Source of the DNA: Stichopus chloronotus
Lineage: Eukaryota > Echinodermata > Holothuroidea > Aspidochirotida > Stichopodidae
DNA length: 64,000 nucleotides
NCBI GenBank assembly: GCA_021234535.1
Contig: CM037840.1
Coordinates: 15,765,415-15,829,414, forward strand
Direction: 5' to 3'
The translations under genes and the position numbers were made by a program. The notes under the pieces are model-generated. The model was not told the DNA's origin, made no database searches, and saw nothing but the letters and a program-made list of their open reading frames with translations. Below are positions 1-14,100 of this stretch, piece after piece (within the stretch, counting starts at the first letter, position 1; every line of letters begins with the position of its first letter).

Positions 1-1622
1 AGACTTTTTACAGCACAAACAGTACAGTATGTGCATAGAGCAATAATGGCTGTTAGATTGAACCTTTTTTTTTTTTTGCTGAGACTGAAGTCCCTGAAGT
101 CCATAAATTACATACTGTCAGCGAAATAATTTCAATAATTAACATTATATTCACGTCATTTCTAATTGATACGTTTTCATTCCGATCAAGATAATTTAGA
201 GTAATGGTTTACATGGTTATACATAATGCTGGGCTTGTTCCATTGCGTTACTAAGCTATTGAGTGGAAAGGCCCCACAGTAAATCATGTTTTTGCCGCTT
301 GTATGACCCTTCAAGCATGCTAGGAAATTTTAAGAGAACCTCACTGCTTGGAAACAGGAAAGAAAAGAAAACTGCAATCAAAAAGTTAAAAATTGCTTCT
401 TTTTTTTTTTCTTTTTTTTGGTAGCCCTAACAGTAGCCTACGCCTTGGAAAATGGAACCCACCTATCACACATACTGTATTTGCAAACTTCAAGTGTGAC
501 TGGTGAACGATAGTTTCCAAGCTGTCAGTCATGATACATTGAAGGAGTGGTCTACCATCATCTCCATGAAATATTTCATAAATTATGCAGTATGTATGCA
601 TACCGTACATGACAATGTTTGCTTGTGTACAGAACTAGAAATCAAAAAATTCTCTGCACTGACGATTGAGAGATTTTCTCGCAATTCCAACAGTGGTAAC
701 TGGCAATAATACAGCCCCGAAAAACCAATCGCGATATTGATGGATTTCCTCTCATTTAAAGGAACATTAGTATCTTAATTTTTCTCCCTGTGAATTTGTT
801 ATTTATTTTCTGTTTTTTGGTAACATATGGGTAGGAATCTGAAATTTTTGTCAAGAGATACAGTATGTATGTAGGCGGAGGTACTTAAATGCTGATGTGC
901 TGTAGACAACAATTTGCTGCCGGTGACTGGCTACTTTTGACAACGCTGCAGTGTTCATCCCAATCTCACGGAATTAACGCTAACCAAAACAAATGTACCC
1001 TACAGTATTTTGGTGAAATTCAGCAGTCGGAGAAGAATGGTCTTGGACAATCGGACGACTGCTAATTTTGAACACTGTCAGAAAACTGCCAGCAAATGTT
1101 CCCCTAACTTTCAGGATACAGTAAGTAGGATAAGTCAGTCAGTGTCCTATATTACTGACCGGTATCACATTGCTTCATTGATGTAACACTTACTGCACAG
1201 TACATGTTAAAGGTCATGTGACTTGGATCTAGTAAGGAGCTGGCTTTATTCAGAAAGTGTCGAGTGAAACCATGAATGAAAGTTTGTTGGAAATGTGTTT
1301 GTATTGTGTTTTTGCAAAACTGATGACATGCTGTACATTGTTGCAGTGTTCCTTCAGGTGCAAGTCTTTCTTAAGACATCTGCTACCACTGTTCTGTACT
1401 CTTGACCCCGTCCATCTTGAATTCAAATAGTCATACATGATACTGTACTTATATTCCTTCCTTTTTGCTTTGTACACAGCAACCTGTTGTGCATCTGCCA
1501 AGTGGTTAAAAGTTAAGATAGAATGCCTAGCCACATAGCATCAAACTACATCATCATTCGTGTGATTAATTCGCGAGTGTGAACTGCACCAAATTGTTCC
1601 TCGTCAGAGAGCGTGGGTAACC
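1..1622. other. Upstream region of SMO, no gene seen
   Basis: AT-rich sequence ahead of the SMO start codon. I see no convincing coding exon on either strand and cannot place a TATA box or transcription start. It carries poly-T and poly-A runs and several copies of the TACTGTA/TACAGTA words that recur through the first 20 kb. The SMO promoter and 5' untranslated region probably lie at its right end, but nothing in the sequence fixes their limits. Confidence 0.5.
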
Positions 1623-2108
1623 ATGGGAAGTTACCCCGTGGACCAGCTGAGAGTTTTGAGTTTCTGCTCTGTGTTGATCCTGGTTCTGCTTTTCTTGCTC
1701 GACTACTCTGATGCTGCAAATTCAACGTCAGCTCCTGGCCACTGTCGAAAGAGAGCGACGTGCGTTCCGGTCACGGAAAACCTCAGCTGTGGCTCCACAG
1801 CAATAAGTCATCCCTTTACAACTTTCGCTCTAGTGCAGGAATCCGAGAACTGGACCACGAGCGACGTACTTCACAAGCTTCAGCAGTGGAGCGGTTTGCG
1901 TCAGGTGCCGACCTGCTGGGAGAAGATACTTCCCCTCCTATGTGCCCTGTACACACCGAACTGTGTGAATGGCTCGGTGGAGAAACCCGGGAGGGGCATG
2001 TGTGAAGCCACCAGAGGTCCGTGCGAAATTGTGGAAATCAGACAGGGATGGCCAAATTTTCTAAACTGTTCCAACAACGACATTTATGGTGACGACTGCT
2101 CTGACCAT
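1623..2108 (+). CDS. SMO: SMO coding exon 1: signal peptide and cysteine-rich domain
   Basis: Residues 1-162. The ATG lies in a good initiation context (ACCATGG) and is followed by a hydrophobic signal peptide of about 31 residues. The rest is most of the Frizzled-like cysteine-rich domain, which binds sterol in SMO, with many cysteines from C41 onward and candidate N-glycosylation sites at N33 and N53. The donor is CAT|GTGAGT, phase 0. The open frame continues only two codons past the donor before a stop, which supports this boundary. Confidence 0.95.
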
Positions 2109-5100
2109 GTGAGTTGATTTCCAAAATTTTACTTTGCCACAATACTGATTCACTCTCATGTGTTTTCTGGACTCCATGACTATAGCAGATCAAAACTAGT
2201 TGCATATCATATCATCAAAGTAGAAATTGCAACTTGCTTTTTAAGGCCTCTTGCTCCATTTTTTTGTTGAACATTGATTTACTGAATGCATAATATGGCA
2301 AAAAAAAAGAAATACAGAATTTCTCTCATTCAGTGGCAGTTTACAGTACCTTCATATTCATCATATTTGTTAGTGTTGTTGCAATATGAAATTTCCTAAA
2401 ACGATATCAGGAGTACTTTTCTTTATATTGCCAAAGGATATGATGATATCAAGGGGATAAGTTGGAACCACAGCACACCTGGATAAATACTGTATGTGTA
2501 AAACCATGGACTTTGTACAAAAGTCCCATTGTACTGCCTAAGTGTAACCTTAATTCTGACATGACTTTTTCATGTAAATCAGTTTAGTTTTATGCAACTT
2601 TAAGGTCTGATTTCTAGTTTCGTAACATTATGCACTTACTGTAGTACTGTATGTGATTCAAATCTGTTCTACAGTATTACACATATTTTTTTTCCTCACA
2701 TGTGCAAAGGATATTTTTTGAGTCATTTCACTAACGATACTGTATCTGGAACAAAGTCTCAAAACGACATTGTTTTCCGATACTACGTCACAACAACACT
2801 TCTGTATCTGTTGCCACACACCAAAGGTAAAAATGTGAAACATAATTTTAATACTGTAGTACAATTCAGACAAAGTACATCTCAAAACTTACGTTCAAAA
2901 AGCATCACACTACTGTATATACTGCTCTTTTATGCAGCCTGCACATCCCACATGCTTGAATGCACTCAGTCTGTTCTTAGGCTCAGGGAGAGGTGCACTG
3001 CAGCATGACTCATTCATAACTGTCTGGTTGCTATCCTTATTGGTTGCTATCCTTATTACAATGGGTAGCAACAGCTTGATGTAAGATGTTACTGTAGGTT
3101 AGATTTGTGAGGCTCCCCTAACTTATGAAGCAGCTGCAGTAGTTGTTGCTTAGACTATCATCCTCTCAGCAAAGCATATCCCTCCCAGACCCTGTTCTGT
3201 ATGATAATTTTACTTCTGTATTTACTGTTTGTGATGTACCGATGTGTACCGATGTGCGAAAAATACTGGGGCTGGCCGTATTTTTCTTCTTTTTTTTTGT
3301 GGAACTGCCCAACCCTATTGTTTGTTTTGCTGTGGCCTTCTTTTTCAAACTGTTGTCATTTGCACATTTCAGAACACATTCCACGAGGTCACCCTCAACA
3401 GCACGGGTGAGTGCGAGTATCCGTTGGTCAAGACAGAAAATGAGGACAGCTGGTACGAGCACGTGGAGGGCTGCGGCATCCAGTGTCAGAATGTTTACTT
3501 CAGTCACCCTGAACACAGAAAGATGCACATGTTCATTGCCATCCTTGCCAGCATCTGCCTCGTCCTCACATTTTTCACTCTGGTGAGTTGCTTGAATACT
3601 CTGCGCCAAACATATAGACTAAGTCTTCTGTAAACACTTGTGTCAGCCATTCCTCACATGACATCATACATGGTAAGGTTTCATCGAAAGAACAAACCCT
3701 AACCATGATGATATGACTCGATACCACCTCATGTTCTCTATCATGCAGAAAAGGGTTATCTCAAGGCATGATTTTAGCACGTTATGAAAATTCTGTGCTA
3801 CCCAGATCAAAAGTTTCAAAGATGTACATTGCATTACATGTGACAAAATTCAGCATATGGACTGGGGAACAGTTCATTGGGATCCTTTCTGCAAATGCCC
3901 ATTAGGCCCTCTTCCCCATCCTGGCCCGCACAAGTAAGGGAAGTGTAATTAGTTATGGTCAGTGACTTTAAGATTCTTTGGTTTCTGTCTCACACCTTGC
4001 ACCCTGCTTCCAAGCTTACATTTTATTGCTTTTCCCAACAATTAACACAAGGAATAGCTCAAGAAGGGTAACCTTGACTGATTTCCTGTATAGTGTGTGG
4101 GACAGTCATACTAAGTAGATGATCCCTATTGATTTTGGTGGAGTTCAAAGGTCATTTGAGGTCACCAGAGGTCAAACTGTAAAAATCTTCTAAGCAAGAT
4201 ACATCTGGAACAGGATCCTCATCACTGTGGGTGTAGGTTGGTCATACTGAGGACTGTAGATAATCCCTATGGATTGTGGTGGAGGTGAAATGTCATTTAA
4301 AGTAATCAGAGTCAAAACTGCAGAAACAGTGTAAACACTACAATATATCTTAGGAAGGGAAACCATGACTGATCTCAAGCTAAGTGTGTGAGTTGGCCAT
4401 GCTGAGTAGATGGGCCCTAGACTCCGTACAGTACCTGTACAGTATTATCTTTGATGGAGGTCAAATGTCATTTGAGGTCACCAGAAATCAATTTTGTGAA
4501 TGTCTTGTAAGCAGTACAGTATCTCCAGAATGGAAACCTTCAATAATCCCTTACTTCGTGTGTGCCTTGGGTAACTGTGGGGATTCTCATATTTAGTATG
4601 TGGATTGCCCATATTAATGGGTAGATGACCTCTGCTATTTTTGGTGAAGGTGAAAGGTCGTGTAAATTCCCACTGTGCCTCTCTGTGAAACAGAAACCAT
4701 GAAGGGTCTCATACTTTACATGTCTATTACTCATATTCATTGGTTGTACAGTACCCTTTTGTTTGGTGGAGGTTAAAGATTATTTGAGGTCATGACTATC
4801 TCAAAACGCCTTGAGATTTTGATGTTTTTATGTTTCGACTTTTTGCACGTGTGTCTCAAGACACCATCGATAGACATTCATGCATTGTCTATAAAATATA
4901 TGCATGTTAATATTGTTCCACACACAGCAAAGTATATCATGAGAGAAACTGCAGAAGATACCTGACATAAGCTTTCCAAATGGCAGGAGAGACAGAGGCA
5001 GGCTAGTTAAAGCTTATTTTCATTACGCATTATTAGGCATTTGACTCATAACTTCATCACTGAACCGATCATGTACAGTATACTGTATTGTTAGGTTATG

Positions 5101-8100
5101 ACTGTATTTGGTAATGTACAGCGGCTGTATGTAACAGAAGGGCACCGTGACCAGTTCTTAATTAAAATAATGGAGGGGAGCATGGGACTTCAGATCTTTT
5201 TATGCTTGTGAAACTCTGGGGTAGGTATAAACCCCAGGGGATATTTCTCAAAATATTTTTGCGCCTAGAAATAACAGTGAAAAGTGGTCATTTCTTAGCA
5301 AAATGAGGCATTATTGTCCTTAATATGCAGTGCAATACTGTATGGGATAACTATGGGAGGAGCATTATAAACTCTAACGTAAAGTTGCGTGAGGGTGACT
5401 GCTGGTATATAAGTTTGGTGTTGGTATGTCATGAGTCTACAATAGAAAATGTTCATTGAGTTTAATGCTTCCTATATCTAGTCCCATTTAAATATACCAG
5501 CCTTTCACATAGCCTAGACAAAATGTGTGGAAAGTAGCAGGTTAAGCTGATGATGATGCCACCAATCCTGGTGAAGCAATTACTTGTAATGGATGGCAAT
5601 TCATTTGTTTTCTAACTTTCAGACTTTGGCTTTATCCCAGTTGCATGAAGAACATGGCACTGTACTGTATAATGAAATCAAACATCTGTGCATACTGTAG
5701 CCAGTACACTCTGCAGGACCATATTCAAAGTATCACCAGACCAGTAGATTAGTATAAGCCCTACACATGCATGATGTGTGTGCTTGTGCGTTCAAAACGT
5801 CTAGACATGGAAACGAAAAAGTCGAAACATAGAAATCTTGAAATCTCAGAACATACAGTAGCAATATCAAGAAGAAAAAGATGAAACAGAGAAACATTGA
5901 CATCTCGTAATATAGAAATATCAAAACAAGAAAGTCAAATCATAGAAGAATAGAAATCCCAAAACGTAGAAATATTGAAACAAAAAAGTCAGAACACAGG
6001 AACATCAAAATTTTGAAACGCTGAGATGTCGAAACAAAACAGTCGAAGCTGGAAATATGAAGACAAAAAAGTCGAAATATGGAAACAAAAACTTGAAAAT
6101 ATCAAAATCTGGAAAGGTTCCTTCACAGCCATGATAGAATTCAGAATTTTAGAAACACATTACAGTATTTCAAGCGAGGTGACTGTGAGATCTCTCATAT
6201 TACAAGTAGCATGAGTATTGCTCATTTTAAATAGATGATTGCAATCAATTTTTCATGTAATTCATGTTTGTTATAATATAACCAAAGGGCAAGGACTCTC
6301 AAACCCTTATGGCTTTTTGGTGATAGAAGTTCAATGTCATTTGAAATAAGTAGAAGTAAACAGAAATAAGGCACATGTATTAATTTGGTCGTTTACTTTG
6401 GTTCTGATTTGTACAGGTGGCATTTTCTGTCAATTCCATAATTTGACCAAATGTTGTCTGATTAGTTGTTGCAGTAAGTGAACTTCAGAGACAGTCAGTA
6501 GACTTGCAAAATTGCCAAATCCTGACAAACATTGTACAGCATTCTGACATCCAAAAACTGGACAAGTGGTGGAGAATTGATGTAAATTAATAATGTGGAT
6601 ACTGTAGAGTCACCATATTTTGTTTGAGTTGAAGGAAACTACCTGTACTGCTGTCCAAGGAAGGGGGCTCATACAGTATCCCTAGAGGAGAAGCAATATT
6701 GAAGGTTGTGTATATACAAAATTGTGTCGTATTTGTTAAAATGTCTTCTGAAGGGTACTTTTGTATGGTACATAAAACAAAACTTCACAATGAAATATGT
6801 TACTCCACCGATCTTGTCAAATTTGGAGTACCGTGTTTTAGCTGCCAGTTCAGTGTACTGTAGATTATTAGAGAAGATGACAAATTTTGACACTCTGAAA
6901 GTCTATTGGATTGTTTTGTAATTTAGCAATTTTCTAGAACCGGTCTGGTCTGGCTGACTTGGTCAAGGTCATGTTATAAAGGGACAAACATCATGGGATA
7001 AATTCATGATCCATTTAGTAATTACCGGTGGAAGTGACCTTTCGTAAACCCTGACAGTATTATTCCAATCTTTTGTCTGTAATCAATAAAGTATGAAGTC
7101 TGTGAATAAAGTTTTGTCTATAATCAATAAAAATCAAAACAGAGCTCAGCAAACTGTAGCGCCCCTGTATTGCTACTGTAACAATCACCGCAGTTACTGT
7201 TATGCCATTTTGCTCAGTTACAGTAACCAAATTTGCTATCACAGATAGTATGGCCGGTGTCATGTTTTCCACCGTACTGTACATTAGATGCACAAAGGTT
7301 TTTCCAATAGTCTGTCTTTCTGCAATGAAGCAAAATTTATTGAATTTCTGATCAATAATTGCAGTTGTTTGCAAAGCACGCTGTCTCGGAAAGCATCTTC
7401 ACCTAATTCTTTTTATCCACACAGTGTTTAAATTTACTGTAGTTACATTCAATACATGAAGCACATGACCAACTGTACTGTACATTACAGTATTTTGAAA
7501 TTTACAGTACAGTGTAGTTGCAACATGATACTGATCCTAGCCTACATTTTTCAGCATACTGTACAGTGCAAGTGCCCTCAACTACCGTAGCCTTTATGTT
7601 GTCTTTGGTGGGCACTCTTGTACAGTAGCAAAAGAGTTTTCAGTGCCTGTTGATGGGTTTGATCTTTAATTATTTAAAATGTCTTTAACAGGCTTAGACA
7701 ACACTGAAAATCCAAATGGCAATTAAATTACCTGGCCACTCACCACTTCATACCTTGATGTGCAAATATACACTGTGGCAGTGGATTAAGAAAAACAAAC
7801 GTAACTGTCAAAGCTTTTCAATAGCTTGAAATTGTCAAGTGGGTGTCCAGGGGATCCAACACATCTTTGGTAAATATTCAGTCAATAAAGTTTAAAGTGT
7901 AAGTAGAGTGTAATCATTGTTACCTGATTGGCTGTAGTCTGTGTTTGGACCAATTTCTGTAGGGGGACTCACCACTGTCATGATCATAGCTACGGTGGTG
8001 ATCAGCAGTGGTCGACTATAGCCATTAGTCACCATATTAATATCAAACCACCACAAAGAGACACAAATACCCACCATGACTATGTAGAACATGACAATGA

Positions 8101-11100
8101 CTGCTGTCGTCAGAGTCCAACAAAAGCAGAACTTAGTCATTAGTCTACAGGACAAACACCACCCCATTCTGTCAAGGTACTCTGCAGCCCTGCTCACAAT
8201 TACAAATAAAAATGATAGAAATGTATTTTTACAGTGAATGAACCACTTCTAGTGTGATCACCATCTTAATATCCTCTACATTCTCTTACTTGGTAGATGT
8301 TTGGATATGCTTTTTGATTCCTTGCTGAATGCAGGCAAGGAATCTATGTGATGGGTGATGGCATGTGTGTGTGTACTGTATGGACAGCTTGTAAACACAG
8401 TATCTCAAGAAGAGAACAGTGCCCGAAATTCAAAGCTTGTGCGTCGGTAGTTCATCATGAGTAGATGATCCCTGTCGTTTTTCATGGAGGTCAGAGGTCA
8501 TTTGTGGTCACCAGAGCTTAGAGTACGAATACCTATCAAAGGAGATACCTCAGCAACCGAATGTTGTTGGAACTTCAAACCCTTATCATTGGTAGCAACT
8601 AATGAAAAGATGATGTCTGCCATTTTTTGGAGGTCAAAGGTCATGTGAGGTCAAGAGAGGATGTTGTTTGAAAACCTTGTAAACACTGTATCTCAAGAAT
8701 GGAAAGGTGCTCAGTCTTTACACTTTGTGTGTTGGTAGTCCATTGTGAGTAGATTATCCCTAATGTTTTTCGTGAAGGTTAAAGGTCATTTGAGGTCAGA
8801 AGAGCTTAAGGTAAGAAAACTTACTATGCAGTTTAACTTCACATAGTACTGTAGTATTGTATGTCTCCTGCACACGTGAGTGTGAGTCGCAGGCTGGTCC
8901 AACAGTACTGCACAAGCTTGTTTGTATGCACAATGATGTGTTGTGTAGTTTTCAGGTACTGTAGAGTAGATGGACCATCTAATTCTGCAATGTATACCTA
9001 GATAGGCCCCATCTATTTCTGTAAACAACAGTAAACTTGCTATTAAATCTGTCACTCATTAGATATTTCAAAATAAGGCAAGTTGGCAGCTTTTTTGTAT
9101 TTCAAGAAATAACTTTCTTGCGGCTCTAGAAATCCAGGTATTTGTAAATCATAATTTCACCCAAACTTTCAACATTCAAATGATGCATCTTTGGTACTGT
9201 AACTTAGGTAAATGAGACCATTGCTGATGTGTATTAGTGATTGTAAATCAGGGGTTTATCAGTCAGGTTAAAGCTACAGTATTTTCTGATGCCATGTGTG
9301 TTCATTTTAGAATGCAGAATTTCCCTTACAATGTACTGTACTGTAGGATGCAGTACAGTATGTAGGTACATTAGTGTGTCTAGTTCTTGCCAAGAATGAG
9401 CAAATAAGCACTGAAAGACTCAGCAGTAACCGTGGCAACAGTTGCCTCAGTGATCACCAGGACCCCATTCTTCCACTGCATTGTAATTGTCATCCCAAAA
9501 TGTGATCACAAAACACCATTTAGTCAAGTACTGTACACTGTATCTGTACAGTAGTAACAGTACCTCTGCAATACTCTTGATCATCACCTCATACAGTATT
9601 GCACTCATGGGTGGAAAAAGTTGGGAAGCTGGGAGGCTCCTTCCCTGGAAATTTGGGCATCTGGAGGGAAATTTTGGCTTTTGGAGGGAAATTTCCCATT
9701 TCTGTACATGAGAATATAGCAAAAATTGTGGAAAATTCTACTCCCTTCCAGGGAAATAATTTTACTCCCTTCCAGGGAAATAAACATTTTTTCCAGCCCA
9801 GATTGCACTGTCCTTGGCATCATGGACAGTATCTAGGCACGCTTTTCATTTTCGAGAGGCAGTTTTTTGTGTTTTTTTTTTTGTAGTTTTTCTTGATACA
9901 CATTGAGTGGTTTGCCCCACAATGGAGCTTATTGTGTGGAGCAAATGACGTGGACAGGAAGGAGTCTTCTTTGTAAATTAAGGTTGGCATGCAGTATGGC
10001 TTGACAAGGCAAGTCTTTCCTTTGGCAGTTACAATATGTAATGTTATTGTTTTGCATATGAGGACTTGAGTAAGTCAAACTCTCAACTGTATACTGCACA
10101 GTACATGCAAGCATGATAATCGTTGCTTCGGTGTATAGCATACCTCTCTATATGGCTGCGGTCCCCCCAGACCCCCACCTCGGTAGAGACTATAGATGCT
10201 CTGCATATGTACAATACACATCTCTACAATACCACGCTTCAAAGCCATAGTCTTCAATCGTACTGTTAATCAGACAACTGCTGGAACATTCCAAAATAAT
10301 TTGGCTCAGGAGTCATGAGCCAATCATGGACAATTTAGGGCACTAGCTCGATAAACTTAGTGTTTCCCTAGTGTCCCACTTTTTTTCTGTTAAATGTTTT
10401 TATGGATGAAATGAGTGAATGGATGAATTACTTTATTTCTCAATGAATAAAAGAGTAGTTGTTTGCAATTTTTGTAGCCGCATTTTCTGGTTCCCTCTAT
10501 TGGAATCATCAGACAATGAGCACCAGACACCGGCAGCCAACCCACAGTAGGTCCGCACTCGCCATCTACAGTACAGTAGTATGAACTGGGAAGGTAAAAT
10601 ATAAATTAGTAAACACTACAGTACATACTATACCTTGTGTGACATGCATCTACAAATGAGCACCCTTCATGCAAAAGTTTCAAAGTAAAATCCTGAGTGA
10701 AAATCCATTGCAATTTTGCTTACATCTATTACCGCTTTTAAGATATGACTTCAAAGTTTGAAAAATGCAAAACATGATGTGGAGGTGTTGCACAGCGTCA
10801 GTATTTCTTTTGTTAAGCCTACTGTATATATTTTGCCTCTTAATTACTTGGTCAATGAGTTTCATGTTAGTAAGTAATATCAATGTTTGTGAAGGAGAAA
10901 ATGCATTCTTCCGAAATGAAACCCCTGGGCGTATAAAATTCTCAAATGTCCTTGAAATAAAGATTACATAAGCAAAGGATTAACATAAGACATATCATGT
11001 GTTAGGGTAGTGTCCAGTATTTAATTTCATTACGTAAGTCACTTTCTTGGACCTCCCGCGGTGATGTAGTGACTGCTGTGCGAGGGTGTGCAGCAGGGCA

Positions 11101-14100
11101 TTCCAGGGGTCTAACTTCGAATCGTTTTGCGAAAGTACTAAAAGAATTTCATGGACAACTACATACATTCTAGAACAGTCCTGAAACATTGCAGTTTCCT
11201 TTGTTGTTTATTTAGTGTTATGTCATTTAGCATCTCTGTATCTTGAGCGTTCTTGTGTGGAAAGTTCCAGTTAGTAACTTTTGTATATACAGTATACACT
11301 CTTGTTGATTGAGAGCAATCTGAAGAAGAACTTCCACTGATCTAAGAAGCAGCTGAATCCCATACCATCTGAACTCACTTCAATCTCCAAAGACATTGAC
11401 AGTTCCTTTCTGTATTTACTACACAAATTAATTGTGTAGTGAAGTTATTAGCCTACCACAGTGCTCAACACCTAATTGCCAAGCCAGCTTTAATACTGTA
11501 GCCTACACTCAATCTGTGTACATTCGTCGCTGTTGTCAATCCTATATTCTGGGGCTCTGTTTATTGAACATCGTCACGATCAACGATCAGCCAAAATTAA
11601 TCGCATTCTCGCCAATGTTGTATCCAACCATTCCAGCATTGTGGCTCGCCTCCAACTCTAACCTGAAGTCTTGAGGTCCAAGTTTTACCAGTTACCAGGT
11701 ATCCTAAGTAAGTCTAATTGTAAGGTTAGTTAAGTCCTAATTGATTGAAAACCTCAAATCATATTAGCCTAATCAAACTTGTTAATCTGAATCTATCTGA
11801 ACCTAAAGTCCGAACGAGATTTTAAATTGCACTCTTTTCTGTGGCCATTCTGTGACATATGGGAGTCCATCTCTTGATGTCACAAATTTGCACACTGTAC
11901 TTAGCCAATGTTTATTCATGACACAGCTGTAAGACACTTACTTGCCTGTAAATTTGTCAATCTTTGACTGATTTGGATGTAATTTGTAGTTATTTTCAAT
12001 GCTTAATGCCCCTAATATTCCAAAGCGTCAGTTTCGTCTCACGTGACCTTTGTCAGTTTGTGGTGATGATGATGGTTGTTAATAGCACAATGCAAATTAG
12101 TACGTTTCTGGTACACCAACCTGGATATTCTGTACAGTAAGTCGTGAGATGATTTTTGGTAGGCAATTAAATTTTAAATAGGAAAACCTCATTTTATGCA
12201 TTGGTTGTCCTTTGGACTATCAGATGAAAATGCTTAAGCTTCAACACTGGTACTGTAGGTGTACATTAAAGTTGAACTCTTGTACACAGCCATGTAGCTC
12301 ATTAGCACTATGATGTGTGGGTGTATTGAGAAACACCTTCATGCTATGAAATACTGTATTGATGCAGTATCCTGATACCTATTTTAATTGTTACATGTCC
12401 TCCTTGTCCTCCCCTGCTGCTATTGATGATGGTGTCTCTTTTGCCACAGTGTTCATTCCTCCTTTTGTAATTGTTTCTTAACAAAATGACCTTAATCTCC
12501 TCTTTGAATTCTCTTTCATGTGCCAATTCTACATTACCTCAGTGTGAATCATCCCATTGTCCGATCTGGTGCGATTTGGTGGACCATAGATAGAAATGAA
12601 AGCTCTCTTCATGGAATTGTTTGTAGATAGATGTATTGTAGACTATCCAGAGAGCTCCCTGCTCTGTGTAAACACTGACATGTGCTTCTGCACTGAATGT
12701 CCCATTGATATACTGTACTGTAACAAACCAGCACCACAACTCCAATACTGTACTTAAAGCAATTGCGTGTACTGAAAAACCAAAAGGATAAGATAATGTT
12801 TGAACTTAACTTTTTCTTTATTTTTAAATGTACATGCAAGGTTGTACGTGACAACCAGTAACTACAGTAACTACTTCGAAAGCAACGGGATTGGCATAAA
12901 AACAGTGAAAAACAGAAATCATATTTGAAAATTAATGGTTCTTATTATAACCGCCTACATAATGAATATGCAAAAGTGCAGGTCTCACTAGTGTATCAAA
13001 AACATACTACTCAAGTCGTCGCTCCTTGGTAGGTATCAGGAATAGCAGTATTTGGTGAAAGGAAACACTGTATTATAAATAACCTACAAACTGAACACAA
13101 CCTTGCCCGTGGTGTCAGTGATCCCGAGTTGTTAACTGAATATTCAATGCTAGTATACTTCCCATTGCCTTGTTCAAAGAAGCACACTGTTGATTTGAAT
13201 GAAAACTGTCAACCACTACATTATCGTATTCCACACTTTTTGTCGTTATGTTAGAAGAATTTGAAATCATATGGCAAAATTAACCAACTGAAACCTATTT
13301 ATTTTCCCAGATTGTCTGAATGGTGTAACTAAAAGCCTTAACAAACTTTTGGAGATGAAATTTCAATGGTTTTACTTTTTGCCTATGCACTCAATCACTT
13401 TAGTGTCCTTCACATGAGATGTTGATAGTTTATGAATGGAAGAAAGTCCACAAACATGTACTGTGTGTTTCCCTGTTATAGTGTAGGGTAACCCCCTTCA
13501 ACAATGCTAACCCCATTTTAACAATAAACTATACCTGCCTGTGTACTGGTAGTGTATTCAAGGGCAATATATTAAACCACAACAAGATTAACAAAATCAA
13601 TTGCATACAGTGATCTCACCAGTGATTTTGCTGTTTATCACTTCCCTGCAAGTGAAATTCTTCTCCGATAGGATTCTCAACCCGAGTTGGGAGTACACTA
13701 CAGTAGCTGTCAAGCACAAAGTTTTTGCTAGGTCACTGTTCTGTATTATTTGCTCTGCGAGTTTTTGTGCATTTCCCATAACTGTTGGTTTTTAATGATA
13801 CATGTCGGCACTGGTTTAAATATTTGTTTGCGAGTGTTGGGGATATCAGGAACCTGGGAAGCAAGTGGTAGCTGATTGCTCATTTGGATGATACACTGTT
13901 GTACAGACCTGCCATTGCTAGAAACCCATCTGAAGTGCTCACCTCACCTGTGGTAGACAATTAACCCTCATAAAGGTCACAGTACTGGACTTTGAAATAG
14001 ACATAAAAGTTCCCAAACTTTGTCTTAATCTTTGGAGAATCACAAATTCCATTAGACTGGTCTGACCAGCTGGAACCTTTTTTTTTTTTGGCCAAAATCT

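Noticed and set aside
11040..11120. A possible tRNA-like or SINE promoter (CTTCGAATC)
   Set aside because: No matching A box or cloverleaf could be drawn around it.
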